Of a stretch of 8,676 bases of DNA, positions 1 to 5,834 are shown piece by piece. The notes beneath the pieces are model-generated. The model was not told where the DNA came from and did not search any database. It saw only the letters and a list, made by a program, of their open reading frames with translations. Position numbers and translations under genes: made by a program. Position 1 is the stretch's first letter; the number at the start of each line of letters is the position of its first letter. The stretch comes from CAVRZY01 sp963725415 (GTDB taxonomy: Bacteria > Acidobacteriota > Terriglobia > Bryobacterales > Bryobacteraceae), in the NCBI GenBank assembly GCA_963725415.1, contig CAVRZY010000273.1, forward strand, positions 1-8,676. The letters are read 5' to 3'.

Positions 1-39
1 TCGGACAAAATGGATCCGCGGCAGCTCCACAGGTCGCAT
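1..39 (-). CDS. Possible start of a further downstream gene (partial, runs off the window)
   Basis: Seven bases past the queG stop, a minus-strand ATG at 39 opens a frame that stays open to the window edge and reads MRPVELPRIHFVR. The close spacing fits another member of the same operon. No convincing Shine-Dalgarno is visible, since the upstream bases are A/T-rich and overlap the queG stop. Thirteen codons are too few to assign a family, and this could be chance. Confidence 0.3.
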   Translation of the reverse strand, partial: MRPVELPRIHFVR

Positions 40-45
40 GGGCTT

Positions 46-1065
46 TTATTGTAATCGCGCCAGAGCCCAGCGGGCATGGTCTTGGACCAGTGGGTCGCGA
101 AATCTGGCCAGCCGTTCGAGCGGGCGGCGATATTCTTCCAGGGCGGCGTTTCCCATCGCTACGGCGACGTTTCGCAGGAAGCCCGTGTAGCGGCATCGGA
201 GCACGGGCGTGCGCCGAAACATGTCGCGAAATTCCTGTTCGCTCAGAGCGACTAGTTGTTCCAGCGGCAGCGCCGCGCGCCTGGGGGCAAAGCTCGGCTC
301 GCTCGCCAGCGGCGCCTTGCGGTTCCAGGGACACACCTGCTGGCAGATGTCGCAGCCGAAGACATGCGGCCCGATCCCGCCCCGCAAGCTCTCCGGCACC
401 GCGCCCCGCAGCTCGATGGTGAGGTAGGAAATGCAGCGACGCGCATCCAAAGCCCAGGCCGGGCCTTCTGCTCTTCCAGTCGGGACGATGGCTCCGGTGG
501 GGCAGGCATCGATACAGCGCGTGCAGGTACCGCAGCGCTCCGGCGGCGGCCCATCGGACTCCAGCTCGAGTGAAACCAGCAGCGCCCCCAGAAAGAAAAA
601 GGACCCCATCCCCTGGTGAATGAGGGAGGTGTTCTTGCCGATCCACCCCAGGCCGGCCCGGCGCGCGCAGGCGCGCTCCAGCAGCGGAGCCGTGTCCACG
701 CAGATCTTCCAGTAGAACGGTCCTGCGCCGAATTGTTTCAAACGTTCCACCAGTTTCTTGAGGCCGTCGCGCACGATCTGGTGGTAATCGTGCCCCAAGG
801 CGTAACGGGAAATCCCACCGCGCTCAGGTTCCGGAACGCCATACAGTTTGCCCACGCAGACCATGGAGCGCGCCGAAGCCAGCAGCGATCTGGGGTCCGC
901 CCGCATTTCGGCCCGCCGGCCGGTGAGGTACGACATTTCGCCCGCCATGCCGACCTCGACCCACTGCCGGTAAAAGTGGAATTCGGACAGCGGCCCGGCC
1001 GGCGCGATGCCGGCCAGATCGAAACCACACTCCCGGGCCAGCCGCTTGACGGTCTCCGCGCGCAT
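46..1065 (-). CDS. queG: Epoxyqueuosine reductase QueG
   Basis: QueG is a cytoplasmic cobalamin-dependent iron-sulfur enzyme that reduces epoxyqueuosine to queuosine at the tRNA wobble position, the last step of queuosine synthesis. The 339-aa product has the family's usual length. A ferredoxin-like first cluster motif CGTCTRCIDACP holds C178, C181, C184 and C188. A second, CDICQQVCPWN, holds C238, C241 and C245, with C211 as a probable further ligand. The VDTAPLLERA stretch (about 123-132) carries the Asp that is the expected catalytic residue, and GWIGKNT (140-146) is also typical. The C-terminus (from about 280) looks like the short HEAT-like tail seen in QueG. The ATG at 1065 directly follows the stop of the sialidase-like gene (TAGATG), so translation is probably coupled; there is no clear Shine-Dalgarno of its own. 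The gene looks intact. Its neighbours are secreted proteins with no link to tRNA modification. Confidence 0.95.
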   Translation of the reverse strand: MRAETVKRLARECGFDLAGIAPAGPLSEFHFYRQWVEVGMAGEMSYLTGRRAEMRADPRSLLASARSMVCVGKLYGVPEPERGGISRYALGHDYHQIVRDGLKKLVERLKQFGAGPFYWKICVDTAPLLERACARRAGLGWIGKNTSLIHQGMGSFFFLGALLVSLELESDGPPPERCGTCTRCIDACPTGAIVPTGRAEGPAWALDARRCISYLTIELRGAVPESLRGGIGPHVFGCDICQQVCPWNRKAPLASEPSFAPRRAALPLEQLVALSEQEFRDMFRRTPVLRCRYTGFLRNVAVAMGNAALEEYRRPLERLARFRDPLVQDHARWALARLQ

Positions 1066-2151
1066 CTACTTGTAGAACCAGCTCAGGGGCACAGCCTTGA
1101 GCTTCAGCGACCAGCGCGGCTCGGCTTTCACGCCTGGGGGAGGGCCGGCGTAATAGGTGAACAGGGCGCGGTCCTCCAGGAACTCGATGCTGGTGTAGGC
1201 GTAGGTGTGCTGCGGGTCTTCGTCGAGGTTCTTGATGTTCTGCCAGGTCTCGCCCTCGTCCCTCGACACGGCGGCGGTCAGCGGAAAGCGCGCGGCGGCG
1301 GAGTGATTCCACACCAGCAGCAGGTGGCCCGTCTTCGGAATCCGCTTAATGGACTGCGGGGACAACGGCGAATCCAGGCTCATGGGCTCGGGCTGGGACC
1401 AGGTCTCGCCGCGGTCTCGGGAATAGCAGCGATAGATCTTGCCTCTGTCCGTGCGCAGCCACATCAGGATCCGGCCGTCTTCGAGCTCGATGACGCCCGG
1501 CTCCTGCGCACCTGCCTTGCTGTCCGGGATGTCCGCGATGGTCGGGCTGGCTTGCCAGGTGGCGCCTTCATCGTCGGAGTAGTAGACCCGGGCCAGGATG
1601 TGCCGGCTGACCCGGTAGTCGAGCGTATACCACAGCGGCATCAGGATTCGCCCGGAGGCGAGTTGAATGGCGCGGTCGTGATTGGTGCCGGTGTAGGACG
1701 GATAGGGGTCGATGGGCAGCGGCTGGGGTTTCGAGAATGTTCTGGCATCGTCATCCGAGCGGCGCAGCATGGGCAAGCAGTCGGCTTCCGAGTTCTTGCG
1801 GCAGAACAGCAACAGCACCTTGCCGGAGCGCAGGCGCAGCAGGTCGGGTTCCATCACGTTCATCCGGCCGATGTTCTCCTGCAACGTGTACTTACCCGTC
1901 CAGGTTCGGCCTTTGTCCCGCGAGAACATCGCGGCGATGCGCGCCGGGCCCCAGTCGCTGCCTTTGGAGGTGTAGAACTCGGTCCAAGCCAGCAACAAGC
2001 GCCCGTCTTTCAGTCGCAGCATGTCGGCCTCCGAGTTGCGCATGTTGGATTCGGTGGCCGGCGCAACGAAGTACTGGAAGGGCTTTCGGAGCGCCGCCAG
2101 CAGCGGCAGCACCATCAGACAGCAGAGCAGGCGCGCGGCAGAGATCCGCAT
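1066..2151 (-). CDS. Secreted sialidase-like BNR-repeat protein (six-bladed propeller)
   Basis: This 361-aa protein is predicted to be an exported glycan-active or glycan-binding beta-propeller of the sialidase/BNR superfamily. A basic and then hydrophobic N-terminus (about residues 1-21, MRISAARLLCCLMVLPLLAA) looks like a signal peptide. Five Asp-box motifs (SxDxGxTW) are visible: SRDKGRTW 77-84, the degenerate SDDDARTF 132-139, SDDEGATW 192-199, SRDRGETW 244-251 and SRDEGETW 296-303. These mark successive propeller blades. LRLKDGRLLLAW (45-56), LRLRSGKVLLLF (105-116) and IELEDGRILMWL (221-232) are the usual preceding strands. I do not see the N-terminal RIP motif of classical sialidases, so sialic acid need not be the substrate. 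The ATG at 2151 lies 3 bp after the stop of the frameshifted DUF362 tail, and its stop abuts queG. Family assignment is firm; exact activity is unknown. Confidence 0.85.
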   Translation of the reverse strand: MRISAARLLCCLMVLPLLAALRKPFQYFVAPATESNMRNSEADMLRLKDGRLLLAWTEFYTSKGSDWGPARIAAMFSRDKGRTWTGKYTLQENIGRMNVMEPDLLRLRSGKVLLLFCRKNSEADCLPMLRRSDDDARTFSKPQPLPIDPYPSYTGTNHDRAIQLASGRILMPLWYTLDYRVSRHILARVYYSDDEGATWQASPTIADIPDSKAGAQEPGVIELEDGRILMWLRTDRGKIYRCYSRDRGETWSQPEPMSLDSPLSPQSIKRIPKTGHLLLVWNHSAAARFPLTAAVSRDEGETWQNIKNLDEDPQHTYAYTSIEFLEDRALFTYYAGPPPGVKAEPRWSLKLKAVPLSWFYK

Positions 2152-2154
2152 CGA

Positions 2155-2283
2155 TTACACCGTGACGTTGTCGTAGTCGAACGGCTCGTCCACCAAGTGG
2201 TACAGGGGCTCGCCGTCCTTCTGAAGGTAATAGGTCTTCAGTGGCGTGCGGGGGAAATCGGTCAGTTGCGCGGAACGGCCTCC
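2155..2283 (-). pseudogene. Displaced C-terminal tail of the DUF362 gene in another frame
   Basis: This stretch would otherwise be an empty gap. In the frame shifted by one base it encodes 42 residues ending ...KTYYLQKDGEPLYHLVDE and then PFDYDNVTV, with TAA at 2157-2155, only 3 bp before the sialidase-like ATG. The composition (charged and aromatic, natural-looking) is that of real protein. The tail joins the DUF362 frame if one G is added to the GGGG at 2285-2282 (minus strand, within GGCGGGGA). The repaired protein would be about 423 aa. I infer that it is the true C-terminus of the DUF362 protein. An alignment to full-length homologues would settle this. Confidence 0.65.
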
Positions 2284-3425
2284 CCGCCGGTCCACTCGTA
2301 GATGGGGACTTCCCACGGGTTGAAGGTGTCGGTAAGCCCCCGTTCCTTGGCGATGCGGCAGAGGTGCACGTTGCCGGGCTCATGCCCGCCCAGCCACAGC
2401 CCGACCAGGTCCAGCCGGAACCTGTCCTTGCTGAACATCACCAGGTTGGCCATGTAGTCGTCGCCCACGCCGAAGCCGTCCCCGTCCCTGGCGTAAATGC
2501 CCTCGATCATGGCCAGCCCGGTCTTGAGCACGCTCTGGTTGTCGCAGGTCTTGTGGGCCCAGATTTCCTGATGCATGGGGCTGAGCGATGCCTTGCTGTC
2601 ATAGCGCGAGTATCCCAGCCTGAGGTGGTTTTCGAAATAGCGCTTGATCCGCTCCTCGGCGTCGGGGCAGATGTCCGGCTTCATGAACTCGGGCACGCCG
2701 GTCACCATCTTCCAGCCGGAACAGAACTGCACGAAGGGCGTGACTACCAGCCCCTGCTCATTCTTGACCGATTGGGTGAGGCACATGCCGTGCGCTTTCC
2801 ACTTGGCGACGTTCAGCAGCCAGGTGTCCGGTTCGTCGATGGGGGCGTAATGGGGAATGCGCTTGAAAACCACCGCATCGGGCACGTCGCTCCAGGTCAG
2901 CTCGTAGCCTTGCTGGAACTCGGGAATGCTGCGTTCCGGCACGTTCATGCGCACCCCGTGGCGTTCGTTGATATCCACGAAGCCCCGCCAGTTCCACCTC
3001 TCGAAGAGGTTGGCCTCCAGGAAGTGGAACTTCCTCAGACCCAGTTCCTCCAGACCCATGAGGAGACCTTCGTAAAAATCCGGGTCTGTCCCGGTTCCCC
3101 AGTTATCGACATCGGGCCGCTCGTTGCGCACGCTGGTGGAGTTGGGCTTGAGGATGATGCGGTGGCTGACGGGGATGCCGGTGCTATCCATCGGTACAAA
3201 GATCTCCCGCGCCAGTTGCAGGCCCTCGGCGCGCTTGGCGGCGGAGTCCATCTTTTCGGGCACCTGTGTCCGCCGGATGAAGACCGCCTTGGGATTGGCC
3301 TCGATAAACGGGTGCACGCCGAAGCAGGACTCGGCGGCCTGCCAGCGCGGGAAAGCAAGCGCGCGGGAAGCCGCCGCCAGCGCCAGGGCGCCCGATTTCA
3401 GTAGCTGCCTGCGGGTCCAGTTCAG
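2262..3425 (-). CDS. Tat-exported DUF362 domain protein with a CTG start and a prematurely ended frame
   Basis: The frame reads 387 aa from a CTG at 3425 to a TGA at 2264-2262. The body matches my recollection of DUF362 proteins of Acidobacteria and Planctomycetes, for example AVFIRRTQVP, the HRIILKPN strand near residues 88-95, and GTGTDPDFYEGLLMGLEELG. The molecular function of this family is not established. No canonical start exists between the in-frame upstream stop (3452-3450) and a GTG at 3317. The CTG at 3425 sits 7 nt after a perfect AAGGAGG (3439-3433). It yields MNWTRRQLLKSGALALAA, a textbook twin-arginine signal with the RR pair at residues 5-6. Starting at GTG 3317 would remove the signal and has no good ribosome site. 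The C-terminus appears truncated by a frameshift (see the adjoining entry), so the gene may be damaged or the sequence may hold an error. No ferredoxin-type cysteine cluster is present. Confidence 0.75.
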   Translation of the reverse strand: MNWTRRQLLKSGALALAAASRALAFPRWQAAESCFGVHPFIEANPKAVFIRRTQVPEKMDSAAKRAEGLQLAREIFVPMDSTGIPVSHRIILKPNSTSVRNERPDVDNWGTGTDPDFYEGLLMGLEELGLRKFHFLEANLFERWNWRGFVDINERHGVRMNVPERSIPEFQQGYELTWSDVPDAVVFKRIPHYAPIDEPDTWLLNVAKWKAHGMCLTQSVKNEQGLVVTPFVQFCSGWKMVTGVPEFMKPDICPDAEERIKRYFENHLRLGYSRYDSKASLSPMHQEIWAHKTCDNQSVLKTGLAMIEGIYARDGDGFGVGDDYMANLVMFSKDRFRLDLVGLWLGGHEPGNVHLCRIAKERGLTDTFNPWEVPIYEWTGGEAVPRN

Positions 3426-3432
3426 ACTGGCT

Positions 3433-3439
3433 CCTCCTT
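3433..3439 (-). promoter_or_regulatory. Strong ribosome binding site deciding the CTG start of the DUF362 gene
   Basis: Minus-strand AAGGAGG, a full match to the anti-Shine-Dalgarno core, is followed by a 7-nt spacer (agccagt) and then CTG at 3425. It lies in the 24-bp gap after the stop of the upstream gene. No ATG, GTG or TTG in the DUF362 frame lies within reach. An out-of-frame ATG at 3448 overlaps the site and leads only to a tiny reading frame. Confidence 0.75.
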
Positions 3440-3449
3440 GTGACCCATC

Positions 3450-4961
3450 TTACTCCAGCACCACGATGGCGAAGCGTTTGAGCCGGTCCACCCTCACCTC
3501 CGTCCCTGTGCCCCGCCTGAGGGCTTTAAGTGGGCGAGGCGCAGCCGCCCCGGGCTCGATGAAGGTGGCCTTTCGGAAAACGCCTTCCACGCGGACGGGA
3601 AAATCATCGCGGCGCGGCCAGCCGTAGTTGATCAGCCCCAGGGCAAGCGTGTCACCGGACAGCCGGTTCATCAGGCCGATCACTGAGCCGGCGTTGGACA
3701 AGCGCAGGTCCCGCGCCTGGACGCCGACCGCGTCGATCACATCGAGGGCGAATTCGCTGGGGTCTTCGATGGGCGCGCGATACGCGATGATACGCCCGGT
3801 TCCCAGGGAATACCAGTCGCGATCCTCGTCCGTGCGGGTTTTGCGGGCCGCGGGGTCCAGCCACCAGGCGCGGTCCCCCGCCGCGGCCGGCGCCGCCAGC
3901 ACGGTCCCCCCGGCGGCCGCATATTCCAGCACCCGTTTCACAGCCGGCGCCGGCGGCGCCGCCACGTTGGCCACGACCACCGCCTGGAAGCGGCTCGGCT
4001 CCAACTCCGGGATGGCGTTGGCCGGAAAGACCACCGGGCAGACGTTGCGCCGGTACATCATGTTCAGGATCTCGCCCGACTGTTCGATACTCCCCGCCCC
4101 TACCGCCACAGTCGAAGCGGAGGGTTGCCGAAACGATGCAGCATGCTGCTTGAGGAAAGCGGCAATCTGCGCCAGGGAGCGCCAAGCCGCCAGCGCCCCC
4201 TCCTGCCCCGCCAGCAGCGCCGCCTGATATTTCTCCGGGAACGAGAGAACGACGTTCCCCCCCGCCACGAACGTCTCTACCAGCGCCAGTTCGAGCGAGT
4301 CCTCGGGAACCAGGCGGTCCTTCGAGATGCCGGCCTCCTGGTCCGGCCGATAGCCCAGCCAGGCGGCGCGATCAGGAAACATCCCGCGCAGATACGCCAC
4401 CAGATAGGAATTCGCGTCCAGCCAGGGATCACGGCTGGCGCTGGAAACCTCGATATCGCGGCTGCGAACGTTGGATGTGAAGCGTACGCCCGGCCACTGC
4501 CCGAACCGCAGCACGGCCTGCGCCGGCGCTACCCGCCAGTGGGCTTGCTCAGCCTTCAGGAACACCAGCGCATCCAGGCCCTTCAGTCCTGCAAGGAAAG
4601 CACGCAGGGACTTCTCGTCATTGAGGACGCCGCCGGTCTCGACAGCCACGCCGTTGAACCCGGCGGCGCGAGCCTGCTCGACGGATTTTCGGATTTCCGG
4701 AAGATTCGTCGCCGTCCCGAGTTGTGCAACCGGCACAATGCCCGCCGCGCGGCAGGCCCGCGCAAATTTCCCGACGTCCTGGGCGCCCGGCCACGGCAGC
4801 AGGACCACGGTCACCCCGCCCTGGCGCAAAAGCTCAATGTGCTTTGCTTCGAACCCTGCCGGCCAGGACGCGAGGATATCACCGGTAGGATTTATGGCGG
4901 CCCACAGAGCTGCGCTGCCCAGCAACCCCGCCAGAATGAAGCTTGGCCAACGTGCGTACAC
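3450..4961 (-). CDS. Secreted TIM-barrel/GATase-like protein, possibly a glycoside-hydrolase-like protein
   Basis: I do not recognise a named family. The GTG at 4961 is chosen because GAGGAGG (4974-4968) lies 6 nt upstream and the product then begins MYARWPSFILAGLLGSAALW, a good signal peptide (cleavage near residue 21). An ATG at 5048 in the same frame would only add a non-hydrophobic 29-residue leader. The 503-aa protein seems to have three parts. The first (about 30-260) has alternating strands and helices such as GGVTVVLLPWPG, AGIVPVAQLGT, GFNGVAVETGG and GGNVVLSFPEK, suggesting a TIM barrel. The second (about 285-410), with the stretches SGEILNMMYRRN, AVVVANVA and RVLEYAAAGGTVLAAP, resembles the class I GATase-like domain that follows the barrel in GH42-type enzymes. 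The last 80 residues look like a beta-sandwich. It is first in the putative operon and divergent from a CBM9-like gene, so a role on carbohydrates is inferred. Catalytic acids cannot be assigned. Confidence 0.75.
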   Translation of the reverse strand: MYARWPSFILAGLLGSAALWAAINPTGDILASWPAGFEAKHIELLRQGGVTVVLLPWPGAQDVGKFARACRAAGIVPVAQLGTATNLPEIRKSVEQARAAGFNGVAVETGGVLNDEKSLRAFLAGLKGLDALVFLKAEQAHWRVAPAQAVLRFGQWPGVRFTSNVRSRDIEVSSASRDPWLDANSYLVAYLRGMFPDRAAWLGYRPDQEAGISKDRLVPEDSLELALVETFVAGGNVVLSFPEKYQAALLAGQEGALAAWRSLAQIAAFLKQHAASFRQPSASTVAVGAGSIEQSGEILNMMYRRNVCPVVFPANAIPELEPSRFQAVVVANVAAPPAPAVKRVLEYAAAGGTVLAAPAAAGDRAWWLDPAARKTRTDEDRDWYSLGTGRIIAYRAPIEDPSEFALDVIDAVGVQARDLRLSNAGSVIGLMNRLSGDTLALGLINYGWPRRDDFPVRVEGVFRKATFIEPGAAAPRPLKALRRGTGTEVRVDRLKRFAIVVLE

Positions 4962-5068
4962 GCGAGACCTCCTCGCGGCAAGACTAACACAAATTCGGCT
5001 GCGCGATTGGCCAGGCGGGTGGCATTGTAGGATACCGTCGTGTATCATTCTCCGACGAGGTCACTGAC
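4962..5068. promoter_or_regulatory. Divergent intergenic region, presumed promoters for both directions
   Basis: These 107 bp separate the minus-strand operon from the plus-strand CBM9-like gene, so both promoters should lie here. A short interrupted palindrome, gatac-N6-gtatc (5031-5046), sits near the centre. On the minus strand TACAAT (within 5020-5030) is a plausible -10 box, but no good -35 lies at the right distance. I see no convincing sigma-70 pair on the plus strand. No RNA gene or riboswitch is evident. Confidence 0.4.
4968..4974 (-). promoter_or_regulatory. Ribosome binding site fixing the GTG start at 4961
   Basis: Minus-strand GAGGAGG with a 6-nt spacer (tctcgc) to GTG at 4961. 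It decides between this start and the in-frame ATG at 5048, which has no comparable site and would place a long polar stretch before the signal peptide. Confidence 0.7.
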
Positions 5069-5761
5069 ATGAAGCCCCTTTTCGTTGCACTGATGCTCGC
5101 CGCTCTGGCGTGGGCCGATGGGCCGGGGGTGATTGTGAGCAAGCGCTCAAAATCGGATTTCGATCTCACCGCCGATCCGGGCGTCAAAGCCTGGAGGAAG
5201 GTTCCCGGCGTCATCGCGGAGAACGACGTGAACGGCAAGCCCGTGCCCGGCCATCGCACCGAGATTCGCTCGCGTTGGACCAAGCGTAACCTATACTTCC
5301 TCTTCGTCTGCCCCTATGAAGAGCTTTATCTGAAGCCGGGCCCGGTGACTACCACCTCGGAGACCAACCGCCTTTGGGAATGGGACGTGGCGGAGGTCTT
5401 CATCGGCTGGGAGCTGAAGAACATTGGCCGGTACAAGGAATTCGAAATCTCCCCGCAGGGCGAGTGGATCGATCTGGACATCGACCGCGACCACTCAATA
5501 CCAGTAGTGAACCAGCAATGGAACTCCGGCTTTCAGGTGCAGACGCGCATCGACAAAGAGAGGGAGGTTTGGTACGGCGAGATGAAGATTCCCCTGGACC
5601 AGATCGACCGGCGGCCGGTCAGAGAGGGTCTCGAATTCCGCGTCAACCTATACCGGATCCAGGGGCCGCCTCCTCAAAGGAAATACATCGCCTGGCAACC
5701 TACTTACTCGCCTTCCTATCACACCCCCACGGCCTTCGGAAGGCTAAGACTGGGAAAGTGA
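5069..5761 (+). CDS. Secreted CBM9-like carbohydrate-binding family protein
   Basis: The 230-aa product has a clear signal peptide (MKPLFVALMLAALAWA, cleavage near residue 16), and the remainder fits one carbohydrate-binding family 9-like beta-sandwich. Typical stretches are the early SDFDLTADPGVKAWRKVP, then RSRWTKRNLYFLFVCPYEE, the signature LWEWDVAEVFIG, YKEFEISPQGEWIDLDID, YGEMKIPLDQI, FRVNLYRIQG and the terminal AWQPTYSPSYHTPTAFGRL. Proteins of this kind bind sugars or glycan ends. Many single-domain members in Acidobacteria and Bacteroidetes are lipoproteins or periplasmic, with unknown ligands. The ATG at 5069 has GAGG 8 nt upstream (5057-5060). The gene is the only plus-strand one here, divergent from the secreted-protein operon, with which it may share control. 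It ends 73 bp before the convergent dehydrogenase gene. It appears intact, and the fold assignment is good. Confidence 0.85.
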   Translation: MKPLFVALMLAALAWADGPGVIVSKRSKSDFDLTADPGVKAWRKVPGVIAENDVNGKPVPGHRTEIRSRWTKRNLYFLFVCPYEELYLKPGPVTTTSETNRLWEWDVAEVFIGWELKNIGRYKEFEISPQGEWIDLDIDRDHSIPVVNQQWNSGFQVQTRIDKEREVWYGEMKIPLDQIDRRPVREGLEFRVNLYRIQGPPPQRKYIAWQPTYSPSYHTPTAFGRLRLGK

Positions 5762-5782
5762 GCTAATGCCTCAGAAGGTGTG

Positions 5783-5814
5783 AAAAAATGCCAGGGCAGG
5801 TCGGGGACCTGCCC
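5783..5814 (-). terminator. Intrinsic terminator for the alcohol dehydrogenase gene
   Basis: A perfect 9-bp inverted repeat (gggcaggtc at 5794-5802, gacctgccc at 5806-5814) with a 3-nt loop is followed on the minus strand by tggca and then six Ts (the A run at 5783-5788). It lies 21 bp past the dehydrogenase stop. On the plus strand the hairpin lacks a T-tract, so it serves mainly the minus-strand transcript, though it may also slow readthrough from the convergent CBM9-like gene. Confidence 0.75.
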
Positions 5815-5834
5815 CACCACGCTGGCGAGCCGGG

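Noticed and set aside
616..2301. A 561-codon plus-strand open frame opposite queG and the sialidase-like gene
   Set aside because: It is antisense to two clearly recognisable genes, its composition (many H, Q, R, G, V) is typical of a G+C-rich shadow frame, and no domain is recognisable.
2241..3404. A 387-codon plus-strand open frame opposite the DUF362 gene
   Set aside because: Shadow frame of a family-like gene with a Tat signal and strong ribosome site on the other strand; no recognisable motif.
2262..3425. An iron-sulfur (ferredoxin-type) domain in the DUF362 protein, as some DUF362 proteins have
   Set aside because: Its cysteines are scattered and no CxxCxxC pattern is present.
3850..3965. 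G+C-rich palindromic runs such as ccggcgccggcggcgcc
   Set aside because: They lie inside the coding sequence over Ala/Gly/Pro-rich codons, and composition alone explains them.
4125..5030. A 301-codon plus-strand frame opposite the secreted barrel protein
   Set aside because: It runs across the signal peptide and ribosome site of the minus-strand gene and through the divergent promoter region; low-complexity shadow.
4962..5048. ATG at 5048 as start of the barrel protein
   Set aside because: It adds a polar 29-residue leader before a good signal peptide, and GTG 4961 has a near-perfect Shine-Dalgarno.
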